This document shows positions 54,119 to 63,057 of a DNA stretch of 64,000 nt, piece after piece. The notes beneath the pieces are model-generated. The model made no database searches and had not been told where the DNA came from. It worked only from the letters and a program-made list of their open reading frames with translations. Position numbers and translations under genes: made by a program. Each line of letters opens with the position of its first letter. Position 1 is the stretch's first letter. The stretch comes from Uliginosibacterium sp. (GTDB taxonomy: Bacteria; Pseudomonadota; Gammaproteobacteria; Burkholderiales; Rhodocyclaceae), in assembly GCA_016718265.1 (NCBI GenBank), contig JADKDZ010000003.1:330001-394000 (forward strand), written 5' to 3'.

Positions 54119-54559
54119 ATGCTCTACCTTTGGATGAAAGCGTTTCACGTTTTCTTTGTTGTCAGCTGGTTTGCCGGGCTGTTTTACCTGCCGCGCATTT
54201 TTGTCAATCTGGCGCAGATCCGTCCGGATACCGACGAATATCGGCGGCTGCTGGGCATGGCGCAGCGGCTCAAGCGCTTCATGCTGATCCTGATGCTCGG
54301 CACCCTGATATTTGGTAGCGCGATCATGCTTTCCAACGGCATGGAGGGCTTCTATCTCTGGCTGGCGCAGAAGTGGCTTTGGGCCAAGACTGCGCTGGTG
54401 CTGGTGCTGTTCGGCTACGATGGTTATTGCTCGGTGCTGCTGCGCGAATTCGTTGGTGGGCGCAATCGGCGTCAGCACGTGTGGTACCGGTGGTTCAACG
54501 AGGTGCCGACGTTTATTCTGCTCGCTGTCTGCATTCTTGCCATTGTCAAACCTTTCTGA
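54119..54559 (+). CDS. hemJ: Protoporphyrinogen IX oxidase HemJ
   Basis: The 146-residue inner-membrane protein has four predicted helices and the family motifs WMKAFHVFFVVSWFAGLFYLPRIF (histidine conserved in helix one) and WLWAKTALVLVLFGYDGY (conserved lysine). HemJ oxidises protoporphyrinogen IX to protoporphyrin IX in heme synthesis in bacteria lacking HemG and HemY. It lies two bases after the epimerase gene and nine before the methyltransferase. Confidence 0.92.
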   Translation: MLYLWMKAFHVFFVVSWFAGLFYLPRIFVNLAQIRPDTDEYRRLLGMAQRLKRFMLILMLGTLIFGSAIMLSNGMEGFYLWLAQKWLWAKTALVLVLFGYDGYCSVLLREFVGGRNRRQHVWYRWFNEVPTFILLAVCILAIVKPF

Positions 54560-54567
54560 GATCACGC

Positions 54568-55743
54568 ATGTCACACACCTTCTTTCTTCCCTGCCCACGT
54601 GGGCTGGAACCCTTTCTGGTGACCGAGCTGCAGGGCTTTGGCGCACGGCAGATGTCTACCGTGCCCGGGGGCGTGCAATGCGAAGGCGAATGGGATCTGG
54701 TCTGGCGCGCCAACCTGGGATCGCGCATTGCAACCCGGGTGCTGTGGAAAGTCGGCTTCGGGCGCTACCGTGGCGAGGAGGATATCTACCGGATCGCCTA
54801 TGCGGCCACCTGGGCGAAGTGGTTTGACCCGACAGACACCGTTCGCGTGTATGTCACGGCCATCAAGTCACCGCTCAAGAGTCTCAATTTCATCACCCTC
54901 AAGGTCAAGGATGGGCTCTGCGACCACTTCCGCGCGGTGCGGGGCGAACGTCCCTACATCGATACCGAGAATCCGGACATCCGCATTCATGCCTTCCTGA
55001 CCGCAGACACCTGCACGCTCTACCTCGATACCTCTGGCGAGCCGCTCTACAAGCGCGGCTTCAAGCGTGCCAAGGTTGAAGCGCCACTCAAGGAGAACCT
55101 GGCTGCGGGCATTCTCATGCTGGCGGGCTGGACGCCAGACAAAGTGCTGCTCGACCCGATGTGCGGCAGTGGCACCTTCCTGATTGAAGCGGCTCAGATG
55201 GCGCTGGGGATTGCCCCGGGGCTCGGGCGGAAGTTCGCTTTCGAGCGGTTCCGCCAGCATGATGAGGCGGGCTGGCGCGCGGTGCGCGGCGGCATCTCGC
55301 AACGCCGCCAGACGCGTCAGGTGCTCCCGATTTTCGGCTCAGACATTGATCCGCGCCAGCTCGCCACCGCGCAGGAGAATCTCGCGGCGGCGGAGTTGGA
55401 CGGCAAGGTCGAGTTGATCGAAAGTGACCTGCTTGACCTGGAGCCGCCCGCCGATGAAGGCATTCTTGTCACCAACCCGCCCTATGGCGTGCGTCTGTCA
55501 TCGGGCGAAGAGCTTTATGACTGGTACCCGCAGGTGGGCGATTTGCTCAAACAGCGCTTTGCCGGCTGGAACTGCTACTTCCTGTCCGCCGACATGGAAC
55601 TTGCCAAGCGCATCGGTTTGAAAGCCAGCAAACGAACGCCCCTGATGAATGGCGATCTGGATTGCCGGCTGTTCGAGTACAAAGTGGTGGCGGGGCAGAA
55701 TCGTGGGGATCGCCAGGAAACAAGCATCGATGACGAGCAATGA
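54568..55743 (+). CDS. THUMP-domain SAM-dependent RNA methyltransferase (RlmL N-terminal type)
   Basis: The 391-residue protein has an N-terminal ferredoxin-like and THUMP RNA-binding part (FFLPCPRGLEPFLVTELQGFG; VYVTAIKSPLKS) and a class I methyltransferase domain: LDPMCGSGTFLIEAAQMA for SAM and LVTNPPYGVRLSSGEEL (NPPY). It resembles the first half of E. coli RlmL, which makes m2G2445 in 23S rRNA; the RlmK half is absent, as is common. The ATG at 54568 begins the conserved region. Confidence 0.92.
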   Translation: MSHTFFLPCPRGLEPFLVTELQGFGARQMSTVPGGVQCEGEWDLVWRANLGSRIATRVLWKVGFGRYRGEEDIYRIAYAATWAKWFDPTDTVRVYVTAIKSPLKSLNFITLKVKDGLCDHFRAVRGERPYIDTENPDIRIHAFLTADTCTLYLDTSGEPLYKRGFKRAKVEAPLKENLAAGILMLAGWTPDKVLLDPMCGSGTFLIEAAQMALGIAPGLGRKFAFERFRQHDEAGWRAVRGGISQRRQTRQVLPIFGSDIDPRQLATAQENLAAAELDGKVELIESDLLDLEPPADEGILVTNPPYGVRLSSGEELYDWYPQVGDLLKQRFAGWNCYFLSADMELAKRIGLKASKRTPLMNGDLDCRLFEYKVVAGQNRGDRQETSIDDEQ

Positions 55744-55810
55744 AGCAGCTTGGAACAAGGCGTTACTGACAGCACGTACGCCAGCGGGTTAACAGACGAT
55801 GGGATGGTGA

Positions 55811-56620
55811 ATGCTGAGCATGAGGTACATGCACACAAGGCAATGGGGGCTCGCGGTGTGTCTGGCAGCGTTGTGCGTGCCAGCACGGGCAGAGCGGCTC
55901 GTGGTCGCGGCTTTCGAGTATCCGCCGATTTATCAGAATGAGGCGGAAAAGGGCTCCGCCGGCGATCTGGTCGTCGCCGCATTCAAGGCGGCGGGCATTG
56001 AGGCAGAGCTGAAGTTTTTGCCCGTCAATCGAATGGTAAGCATGGTGGCCTCCGGTGAGAACGCGTGCGGAATAGGTGGCGCGGTGCTATTCGAGAACCC
56101 CGAGGTGGCGCCGAAGGTCGTTGTAGGGCCCCCGGTGCAGTATGTGCTGCAGACGTTTATGTATGACACGCGGCGATATCCGCAGGGGATCCGGTTTTCA
56201 AGGCTTGCCGACATGGCGGACTACCGGATTGGTGTGTTGAATTCCAGTGGCATCATGCATTACCTGCAGCGGGAGACGTCGCTCAAGATTGAGGCGAACC
56301 GGACGCACGAGGGGTCGGCCAGACAGTTGCAGTTGCAGCGGCTGGATGTGTGGGCGGTGGTCGACCTGACAGGCTTGATGACGATGAAGGCGCTCTTCCC
56401 GCAGGAGAGCCGCTTCTATCGCACCACTGCGCCGTTTAACCGTGGCGATGTATCGCTTGTGTGCGCACGTGCGCGCGATGGTCAGGGCCGCTACATGCGG
56501 GATTTCCGGAGTGGCCTGGACCGGATCAAGAAAGATGGCACCTATATGCAGATCATGGCGAAGTATTACGGGGGCGCGGGACGGATCAATCGGGACGCGC
56601 TGCCAGACGATCTCAAGTAG
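55811..56620 (+). CDS. Periplasmic substrate-binding protein-like (SBP_bac_3 type)
   Basis: The 269-residue protein has a signal peptide (GLAVCLAALCVPARA) and a bilobed binding fold: RLVVAAFEYPPIYQNEAEKGSAGDLVVAAFKAAGIEAEL, then YRIGVLNSSGIMHYL and FRSGLDRIKKDGTYMQIMAKYYG at the end. It resembles amino-acid-type binding proteins used by transporters or sensors. No transporter adjoins it; free-standing copies are common in betaproteobacteria and often of unknown ligand. Starts at 55820 or 55829 are also possible. Confidence 0.82.
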   Translation: MLSMRYMHTRQWGLAVCLAALCVPARAERLVVAAFEYPPIYQNEAEKGSAGDLVVAAFKAAGIEAELKFLPVNRMVSMVASGENACGIGGAVLFENPEVAPKVVVGPPVQYVLQTFMYDTRRYPQGIRFSRLADMADYRIGVLNSSGIMHYLQRETSLKIEANRTHEGSARQLQLQRLDVWAVVDLTGLMTMKALFPQESRFYRTTAPFNRGDVSLVCARARDGQGRYMRDFRSGLDRIKKDGTYMQIMAKYYGGAGRINRDALPDDLK

Positions 56621-56647
56621 GTACGGTGCCCAGAAACCCGGGGACTA

Positions 56648-57247
56648 ATGATGATGAGCGTAGAAGATTTCAAGCAAGCGACCCTGCCCGCAGGCTTTCA
56701 GTGGTTTAACGCGCCCGCCAGCTATGCCGTGGGCAATGGTCTGGAGGTAGTGACCCGGGCGGAAACCGATTTTTGGCAAAGTACGCATTACGGGTTTCGC
56801 CGAGACGACGGCCACGCCTTGCTCAAGCCGATGGAGGGAGATTTCTCCCTGAGCACCCAGGTTGAATTCTCTCCCACGACGCGCTACGACCAATGCGGGT
56901 TGATGATTCGCCTGGACGCCGGCAACTGGATCAAGGTCTCCACCGAGTACGAAGATGCCCAGTGCAGCCGCCTGGGCTCGGTGGTCACCAATCTGGGCTA
57001 TTCCGACTGGGCGACGCAGGATGTCAGCTCGGCGTGCTGCGCGAAGTGGTACCGTATCAGCAAGAACGGCCAGGACTTTCTGATCGAGCACTCAGAAGAT
57101 GGCCACGCATGGGTGCAGCAGCGCATCGCGCATCTGCATCAGCCCGCCGGGCAGGTGCAAGCCGGGGTGTATGCCTGCAGCCCGCTGGGTGCGCACTTCA
57201 AGTGCCGATTCCTGCACCTGTCGATCGCAGCGAACACCTGGGCCTGA
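56648..57247 (+). CDS. DUF1349 concanavalin-like domain protein
   Basis: The 199-residue protein is a DUF1349 member, a beta-sandwich of concanavalin type: FSLSTQVEFSPTTRYDQCGLMIRLDAGNWIKVSTEYED and KWYRISKNGQDFLIEHSEDG are typical. It has no signal peptide. Homologues include yeast YKR-type proteins and many bacterial ones; a sugar-binding role is suggested only by the fold. It lies 27 bases after the binding-protein gene and converges with the LytTR regulator gene. Confidence 0.85.
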   Translation: MMMSVEDFKQATLPAGFQWFNAPASYAVGNGLEVVTRAETDFWQSTHYGFRRDDGHALLKPMEGDFSLSTQVEFSPTTRYDQCGLMIRLDAGNWIKVSTEYEDAQCSRLGSVVTNLGYSDWATQDVSSACCAKWYRISKNGQDFLIEHSEDGHAWVQQRIAHLHQPAGQVQAGVYACSPLGAHFKCRFLHLSIAANTWA

Positions 57248-57253
57248 GGGCGC

Positions 57254-58027
57254 TTACATCTGTTTGAAAAGATGGGCGAACTGTCGGCTGACGGCCAGCT
57301 TCTTGCTGCTGCCATGCAGACTCAGGCGGATGCGACCGGCGTCGTCGCGCTCGGCGCAGGCGATGGCAGACACATTCACAATGCTGCCGCGGTGAATCTG
57401 CCAGAACTGCGTGGCATCAAGACTGGCCAGCAGCTCGCGCAAAGGGGTGCGAATCAAGGATTCTCCCTGTGCTGTCACCACGCTGACGTACTTGTCGCTG
57501 GCATCAAAGTAGAGCACCTCGTCGATCGGAATCATCTTGACGGTATTGCCAACACCTGCCCGAATGACACGCAGGCGTTCCTGCTGCGTGGGCTGACCGA
57601 GCAGCCCTTGCAGCCTGAGGGCCAGTTGATCGAGCGCGAGCGGCGCATCCGGCTCGGCAAGGCGTTCACGGAGCCGCTCAATGCAACGCGCCAGGCGCTC
57701 GGTATCAATCGGCTTGAGCAGGTAGTCGACGGCCGCCGCGTCAAAGGCCGCCAGTGCGTACTCGTCATAGGCCGTGGCAAATACGATCAGAGGCGGTGAG
57801 GCGCGCTCGCAGAGTGCTTGTGCAGTCTGCAAGCCGTCGCGCATGGGCATGCGAACGTCCAGAAATATGACGTCCGGCGCGACATGTTCAACCAGTGCAA
57901 GTGCTTCGTCTCCATTCGCGGCAATGCCGGCACATTCGGCTTCGGGCCAGAATTCAGCCAGATGTGTGGCCAGTACGCGGGCGAGCAGGGGCTCGTCTTC
58001 GGCAATCAGGTAACGGATCGGGTTCAT
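57254..58027 (-). CDS. LytTR-family response regulator
   Basis: The 257-residue regulator has a receiver domain (LIAEDEPLLARVLATHL; phospho-Asp in DVIFLDVRMPMRDG; DYLLKPIDTERL) and a LytTR DNA-binding domain (VLYFDASDKYVSVVTAQGESLIRTPLRELLASLDATQFWQIHRGSIVNV). It resembles AlgR-type and LytR-type regulators of envelope or virulence genes. The start MNPIRYLIAEDE at 58027 overlaps the kinase stop by ATGA, so the two are a coupled pair. The target genes are not evident. Confidence 0.94.
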   Translation of the reverse strand: MNPIRYLIAEDEPLLARVLATHLAEFWPEAECAGIAANGDEALALVEHVAPDVIFLDVRMPMRDGLQTAQALCERASPPLIVFATAYDEYALAAFDAAAVDYLLKPIDTERLARCIERLRERLAEPDAPLALDQLALRLQGLLGQPTQQERLRVIRAGVGNTVKMIPIDEVLYFDASDKYVSVVTAQGESLIRTPLRELLASLDATQFWQIHRGSIVNVSAIACAERDDAGRIRLSLHGSSKKLAVSRQFAHLFKQM

Positions 58028-59115
58028 GAGGGCTTCCCCTGCAAGGCGCTCCGGGGCACGCTGAGCAGAGCGCGCGTGCCGCATTCAGGCAAGGCGGTGA
58101 GGTCCAGACGGGCCTGCTTGCCGTAGAGCAAGTGAAGGCGTTCGCGTACGTTGGCGATGCCGGTGCCATTGTTGCTGTCCTGCACAGGGGCCTTGTGCAA
58201 GCCCACGCCCGAGTCGCAGACCTCGATTTCTAGGGCATCTGGCGTCAGACAGGCGCGGAGCGAAATCTCGCCACCGCTGGCCGAGGGCTCGATGCCGTGC
58301 TTGATGGCGTTCTCAACCAGCGGCTGGATCAGCATGGGCGCCAGGGGGAGATCGCGACAGTCGTCCGGGCAGTCGATCCTGGCTCGGAATCGATCGGGCA
58401 AGCGGATTTCCATGATGGCGAGATACGCCCGCAATTGCTCGATTTCATCACCCAGGGTCGGGGCAAGGCTGCGTGAGTGCGTCAAGCTGTTGCGTAAGTA
58501 TCGGTTGAGGTGGCCGAGTAGCACGCGTGCCTGCTTGGGGTCGAGTGCGATCAACGCGTCCAGATTGGCGAGCGTGTTGAAAAGAAAATGGGGCTCGACC
58601 TGCGCCTGCAAGGCGCGCAAATCGGCCTCTGCCGCGGCACGTTGGGCTTGCGCGGCACGTTCTTTCTCTTCGGTGAGGCGCCACTTGCCGCCGAAGTAGA
58701 GCATGCCGATTGTTCCACCGCCAATGCCAAACACCACGTAGGCCACAAAGTGCTTGCTATCCAGCTTGTCCAGGAACAGTGCGGGATGCGTGGGTAAGAG
58801 CCAGCCAGCCAGCGTGTCCCCGGCCAGTATCCCGAATACGACACACGCGCCCGTCAGCAGGGTCGCCACGATGCCGGAGCGAGCGCAGTGGACGCGCAAC
58901 CACTTGCGAAAGAACAGCACCCCGGCGTAGATGCATAGCCCGATGCATTGGGAGACGACCATATTGTCATCCCAGTGAGGCCAGTCGTCATAAATGAAGG
59001 TGCTGGCGAAGCCGATGGCAGTGTTGAGTCCGAGGACGACTGGCAACTCGCGCAGGCCGACGACCCAGTGCGGCGGGCGGGTCTCGTGATCGGGGTGAGG
59101 GCTTGGGGCGGACAT
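58024..59115 (-). CDS. LytS/YehU-type sensor histidine kinase
   Basis: The 363-residue kinase has four predicted membrane helices in the first 150 residues, a coiled-coil (TEEKERAAQAQRAAAEADLRALQAQ), the His_kinase domain with phospho-His in VEPHFLFNTLANLDALI, and HATPase_c (LVENAIKHGIEPS; NNGTGIANVRERLHLLYG). It pairs with the LytTR regulator overlapping its 3' end. AlgZ is a related protein. The start at 59115 opens before the first helix; a larger open frame upstream is not conserved. Confidence 0.93.
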   Translation of the reverse strand: MSAPSPHPDHETRPPHWVVGLRELPVVLGLNTAIGFASTFIYDDWPHWDDNMVVSQCIGLCIYAGVLFFRKWLRVHCARSGIVATLLTGACVVFGILAGDTLAGWLLPTHPALFLDKLDSKHFVAYVVFGIGGGTIGMLYFGGKWRLTEEKERAAQAQRAAAEADLRALQAQVEPHFLFNTLANLDALIALDPKQARVLLGHLNRYLRNSLTHSRSLAPTLGDEIEQLRAYLAIMEIRLPDRFRARIDCPDDCRDLPLAPMLIQPLVENAIKHGIEPSASGGEISLRACLTPDALEIEVCDSGVGLHKAPVQDSNNGTGIANVRERLHLLYGKQARLDLTALPECGTRALLSVPRSALQGKPS

Positions 59116-59165
59116 GGCGTTCAGGCGGTCAGACAGGTGAGGGATTCTAGCGTGCGCGGCGCGCC

Positions 59166-60362
59166 TCAGAAGGGATACTTGATCCAAAGGTAGGCGCGGT
59201 TCCGGTCCGGAAGATTGCGTGCGATGGCCGAGTGCGGACCGTCGAAACGTCGATATCCGCCTTCGACCCGAAGCACATTGCCCTGCCAGGCGAGCGACAC
59301 GGTGGTGATTCGGCCGCGATCGGCCGGCGTGTAAACCATGTCGACGGCTGGGCTCCACACGTTGTTGGTCCACGCCGCGCGCAGGAGCAGGTTGTCGCGC
59401 CTGAGGTTCGGATTGCCGAAGGCTGAGGCCAGCATGGCAAGGTGTCCCATGCGTGCGTCGGCCGGTAACCACGGCGGTACGTTCGTGGCCTGATCGCGCC
59501 ACGCATGCCATTCCGCGCTGCGTAGCGAGCGGCTGTCATGCCAGAACTCGGCGATCAGGCTGAGTTGATTCTCGCCAGTCCAGTTCAGCCCCAGTGCGCT
59601 TTGCCAGCCGCCTTCGCCGGTTCTCAGCGTGTAAGCCTGGCCTTCTGCCCGAACGCGCTCCAGGTGTTGTGCATACAGCAGCGATCCATGCAGTTCGAGT
59701 GAGTCGCTGACCACCCATGAGAGTGCCGCCCCGCCACGATTTCCGGTCTGCCGCCCCCAGCGCGCGACAGCATGCCAGTCCGCACGCCCGCTGTGCCGGT
59801 AATAGCGCAGAGCGGCGGCGGATTCTTCTTGCCCGTGGGCGCGATCATCCTTGAGCGGGTTGGCGAGCACGACCGACCATGCCGCGTTGCCCACATAGCG
59901 CTCGGCCATGACGACGCGCACCCCCTCAAGCGTTGCGCCATACAGGGCGCGGCGGTTCTCCTGCTGGATGACGTCCAGCGGGCGAAATCCCTGGCCTACG
60001 TCCCAGCTGACGATCTTCTTGCCCACAGTGAAATGCCAATCACTGGCCTGACCTGTCCAGTACAGTTCGTTGACCTGGCTTTCGGTCCGGTCTTTGCCGG
60101 GGGGGTTCTGCGACTGCAAGAGCGTGGCCTCCGCACGGATCGGGCCGGCACGGCCTTTGAGCGAAAGCTCGCCGCGCAGGCTGTCTTGCCCCGCTTGCGT
60201 CAGCGTGTTGGCCGGTGCTAACAGGCCCGTGCGATTGGCGTCGGCATGCTCGCCCAGTACGCGCACGGCGCCGGAGAATTCTGTCTCTACGGCAATCGCG
60301 GTCGTGCACGCCAAGGCCAAGGCCAGCGGCGTCAGGCGGGCAAGTCGGGCAAGGGCGTCCAT
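59166..60362 (-). CDS. Outer-membrane beta-barrel protein of an ABC/LolA-like operon
   Basis: The 398-residue protein has a signal peptide (LTPLALALACTTAIAV) and alternating beta strands to a terminal NRAYLWIKYPF with a C-terminal Phe, typical of outer-membrane barrels. NELYWTGQASDWHFTVGKKIVSWDVGQGFRPLD is a notable conserved-looking stretch. It is the last gene of a five-gene operon, its start overlapping the LolA-like stop by ATGA. It probably receives or exposes a lipid or lipoprotein carried by that system. No family name can be given with confidence. Confidence 0.75.
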   Translation of the reverse strand: MDALARLARLTPLALALACTTAIAVETEFSGAVRVLGEHADANRTGLLAPANTLTQAGQDSLRGELSLKGRAGPIRAEATLLQSQNPPGKDRTESQVNELYWTGQASDWHFTVGKKIVSWDVGQGFRPLDVIQQENRRALYGATLEGVRVVMAERYVGNAAWSVVLANPLKDDRAHGQEESAAALRYYRHSGRADWHAVARWGRQTGNRGGAALSWVVSDSLELHGSLLYAQHLERVRAEGQAYTLRTGEGGWQSALGLNWTGENQLSLIAEFWHDSRSLRSAEWHAWRDQATNVPPWLPADARMGHLAMLASAFGNPNLRRDNLLLRAAWTNNVWSPAVDMVYTPADRGRITTVSLAWQGNVLRVEGGYRRFDGPHSAIARNLPDRNRAYLWIKYPF

Positions 60363-61108
60363 CACTCGATCTCCGCGCGGGTCAGGTACATCGGGTTGAA
60401 CCACTCATCGGGGGCCTGCCGTGCCTTGCGGCTGAGGTAGCGAACCGTGGTTTCACGGCTCTTCTCGATCTGATCAAATATCACCATGTCACGCACCATC
60501 CGACGGCCGTCGATCTTGTCGAGGATGAACTTTGCGCGTTTGGCCAGTTTGTCCGATTGCACGTAGAGATCTGCACGGGCAGGCTCTGCGCTACCGACCG
60601 CCAACCAGAGTTCGATATGGGCGTAGGTCAGTCCTTTACGCTGCGAAACGAGCGAGAGATGCGTACAACGTTCCTTGCCGCCTTCCTCACAGGGCTCTTC
60701 TCCCACGATCTTGCCGTCATAGTCCCCCGCCCAGCTCAGCGTGGCGATGTCGCCTGTTGAGGCGTCGCCGAGCAACTTCTGCGTCGGGGTAATGCGCATC
60801 GGGCGTTGGCTGCTGGGCATGATCAGCCAGTAGTCATCCCCCAGCATCAGCACTTTCTGGCCTTTTTCAGCGGGCGAGCGCATCAGCACCAGAGACTTCT
60901 TGGTACCCGCCAGGATCACCGAGTAGAGGCGGTCCTTATCGATCTGCCCGTTTTTCTTGACGATGATCTGGTTCTCGACTTGCAGATGATCCTCGGTGAG
61001 GCGGAATGCATCGGCTTTTTTGAGCAGGGCCTGGACGCCATCATCAGCTTGCGCGGCCGTGGATAGCCCAAGGCACAACGCGGAGAGAAGAAGTATTTTC
61101 CTAGACAT
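60362..61108 (-). CDS. LolA-like outer-membrane lipoprotein-sorting protein
   Basis: The 248-residue protein has a signal peptide (ILLLSALCLGLSTAAQA) and a LolA/LolB-like fold as suggested by DDYWLIMPSSQRPMRITPTQKLLGDASTGDIATLSW and RAKFILDKIDGRRMVRDMVIFD. Proteins of this kind are annotated as outer-membrane lipoprotein-sorting proteins and occur with ABC permeases distinct from LolCDE. A periplasmic carrier for lipid or lipoprotein is inferred. It overlaps the permease gene by eight bases and the barrel gene by three. Confidence 0.82.
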   Translation of the reverse strand: MSRKILLLSALCLGLSTAAQADDGVQALLKKADAFRLTEDHLQVENQIIVKKNGQIDKDRLYSVILAGTKKSLVLMRSPAEKGQKVLMLGDDYWLIMPSSQRPMRITPTQKLLGDASTGDIATLSWAGDYDGKIVGEEPCEEGGKERCTHLSLVSQRKGLTYAHIELWLAVGSAEPARADLYVQSDKLAKRAKFILDKIDGRRMVRDMVIFDQIEKSRETTVRYLSRKARQAPDEWFNPMYLTRAEIE

Positions 61109-62318
61109 GGCCGAGGGCCTCCACAATGGGTTTGCGTGCACTGCGCCGGCTGACAAGCATCGCACACAGCGTGGATAGCGCGACGATCAATGCAATGACG
61201 ATTAAATAGATGATCGGGTTGATCGCTACTTGCAAGGGGTAGCCCGTGGAGTAGCCCGGCGCTGGAGGCATCTGGATGCCGGCAAAGATCAGGAAAATGG
61301 AAATCAGCAAGGCGCTGGCCCCGCCCAGCACGGCGCCCAGACCACCCAGGATCGCGCCTTCCATCGAGAACACGCGGGTCAGTTGGGCGGGCGCCGTCCC
61401 CAGCGCACGAAGGGTGCCGATCTCGCGGGTCCGTTCGATCACTGCCATGCTCATGGCGTTGCCGATCACAAACAGGACGATCAGCGCAATGATGCCGCCC
61501 AGACCGCCAAAAATGCGGTTGTAGAGGTCGCGAACGGAACGATAGAAGAAGGCCTTGTCTTGCCAGTTCTGGACGGTGAAGCCGTTACCGGCAAGCTTCT
61601 CGATGCGGGGGCGGGCCGTATCAGACAATTCCATGCTGGCGAGATAGATGCCCACCTGGCTGATCCGGTCGGAAAGCAGCACCTTCTGCGCGGTGTCGAT
61701 GTCTGTGTAGATCGAGCGTTTATCGTAGTCAGGAATCCCGGTCGAGAAGATGCCCTTTACCTCGACATCCACGGCGTTCAAGGAATTCTCGCTGGTGGAG
61801 GCGAGCAGTGTCAGGCTTGAACCGGGATGTGCATTGAGCGACTTGGCCAAGCCTTCGCCGAGCATGACCTGGGGAGCGCCGGTGCGGGTGCTGCTGAGCA
61901 CGCCACCTGCAGTGATCTTGAGGAAGGGGCCTTTGACCAGGAACTCGCTGTCCGGGTCGATGCCTGTGCCCATCATGACGACTGACTTGTCACCATTCGA
62001 GATCAAGCCGGAGAACTGGATGTGCGGCAGCAGGTAGCGCACCTCGGCATCGGCAAGCAAGGTCTTTCGCAGCGCGGCGTAGTTCTGGATGCCGTACTGC
62101 ATCGGAACATCTTCTTCCTTCTCGACAAACTCACTGCGCGCCACAATCAGGTGGCCGGCGTTGCGCGCGGCGGATTCCGACAGGCTCTCGTACGTGAATT
62201 CGGCAAAGCCGGCTGCCAGCAACATCGCAGCGGTTCCCATGGCCGCAATGGTCAGGGTGACAACCGAGCGACGCCGGTTGCGCAGGGTGTTGAGAAAAGC
62301 AAATTTCAGCCATTGCAT
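61101..62318 (-). CDS. ABC transporter permease, FtsX/MacB/LolC type
   Basis: The 405-residue protein has the FtsX layout: TM1 after LKFAFLNTLRNRRRSVVTLTIAAMG, a periplasmic MacB-like domain of about 220 residues, and three C-terminal helices (GGIIALIVLFVIGNAMSMAVIERTREIGTLRALGT; GAVLGGASALLISIFLI; LIVIALIVALSTLCAML). Such permeases do mechanical work on periplasmic substrates rather than moving solutes. It pairs with the ATPase encoded 13 bases upstream. The start at 62318 is preferred to the longer frame because it begins the conserved N-terminus. Confidence 0.93.
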   Translation of the reverse strand: MQWLKFAFLNTLRNRRRSVVTLTIAAMGTAAMLLAAGFAEFTYESLSESAARNAGHLIVARSEFVEKEEDVPMQYGIQNYAALRKTLLADAEVRYLLPHIQFSGLISNGDKSVVMMGTGIDPDSEFLVKGPFLKITAGGVLSSTRTGAPQVMLGEGLAKSLNAHPGSSLTLLASTSENSLNAVDVEVKGIFSTGIPDYDKRSIYTDIDTAQKVLLSDRISQVGIYLASMELSDTARPRIEKLAGNGFTVQNWQDKAFFYRSVRDLYNRIFGGLGGIIALIVLFVIGNAMSMAVIERTREIGTLRALGTAPAQLTRVFSMEGAILGGLGAVLGGASALLISIFLIFAGIQMPPAPGYSTGYPLQVAINPIIYLIVIALIVALSTLCAMLVSRRSARKPIVEALGHV

Positions 62319-62331
62319 GGTTATTTCCTTC

Positions 62332-63057
62332 TCAGGCTGCGGTGGCGTGTGCCACATGGGGGGTGTCGAGGCCATCTGCGAGGATGCAGCCGTCTCGCAT
62401 GCTGACGATGCGGTCGCAGCGCGTGGTCATTCTCTCGTCATGGGTGGCGACGAGGCAGGCGGTGCCTTCGACCTGGCACAAGTCGTGGATGAGGGTGATG
62501 ATCTGATCCGCGGTATGCGAATCCAGGTTGGCGGTGGGCTCGTCGGCAATGACCAGACGCGGGCGTTTGATCAAGGCCCGGGCGACAGCGACGCGCTGAC
62601 GCTGGCCGCCCGACAAGGCGTCGGGGCGCCGTCTGGCTTGCTCGGACAGGCCGACTTTCTCCAGTATCTCGGCGACACGCTGCTTGCGCATGGGGGCGTC
62701 GACACCCGCCAGGAATAGCGGGTAGTCCACATTGTCAGCGACCGTCATGACCGGAACGAGGTTGAAGCCCTGAAAAATGAAACCGATGGCGTCGCGCCGC
62801 AGCAGCGTACGAGCGTGCTCGTCCAGCTGGCTGACGTCGCGTCCATCGAGCAGATAGCGGCCCGCGTCGGGCGTGTCGATCAGGCCGGCCAGATTGAGCA
62901 AGGTACTCTTGCCGCTCCCCGAGGGGCCGGTGAGCGCCAGGAGCTCGCCTGGCGCCACCGCCAGGCTGGCTTCGATCAGGGCGTGGACGCGCACTTCGCC
63001 CATGCGGTAGGTCTTGCTCATCCCTTGCAGGCGGATGACCGGCGATGGCGTTTTCAT
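62332..63057 (-). CDS. ABC transporter ATP-binding protein, LolD/MacB type
   Basis: The 241-residue ATPase has Walker A TGPSGSGKSTLLN near residue 43, the signature LSGGQRQRVAVARAL, Walker B LVIADEPTANLDS and the H-loop ATHDERM, with the IGFIFQGFNLVPVMT Q-loop of the LolD/MacB group. It powers the FtsX-type permease next to it. The stop of the preceding gene overlaps its start, so all five genes are tightly coupled. Confidence 0.95.
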   Translation of the reverse strand: MKTPSPVIRLQGMSKTYRMGEVRVHALIEASLAVAPGELLALTGPSGSGKSTLLNLAGLIDTPDAGRYLLDGRDVSQLDEHARTLLRRDAIGFIFQGFNLVPVMTVADNVDYPLFLAGVDAPMRKQRVAEILEKVGLSEQARRRPDALSGGQRQRVAVARALIKRPRLVIADEPTANLDSHTADQIITLIHDLCQVEGTACLVATHDERMTTRCDRIVSMRDGCILADGLDTPHVAHATAA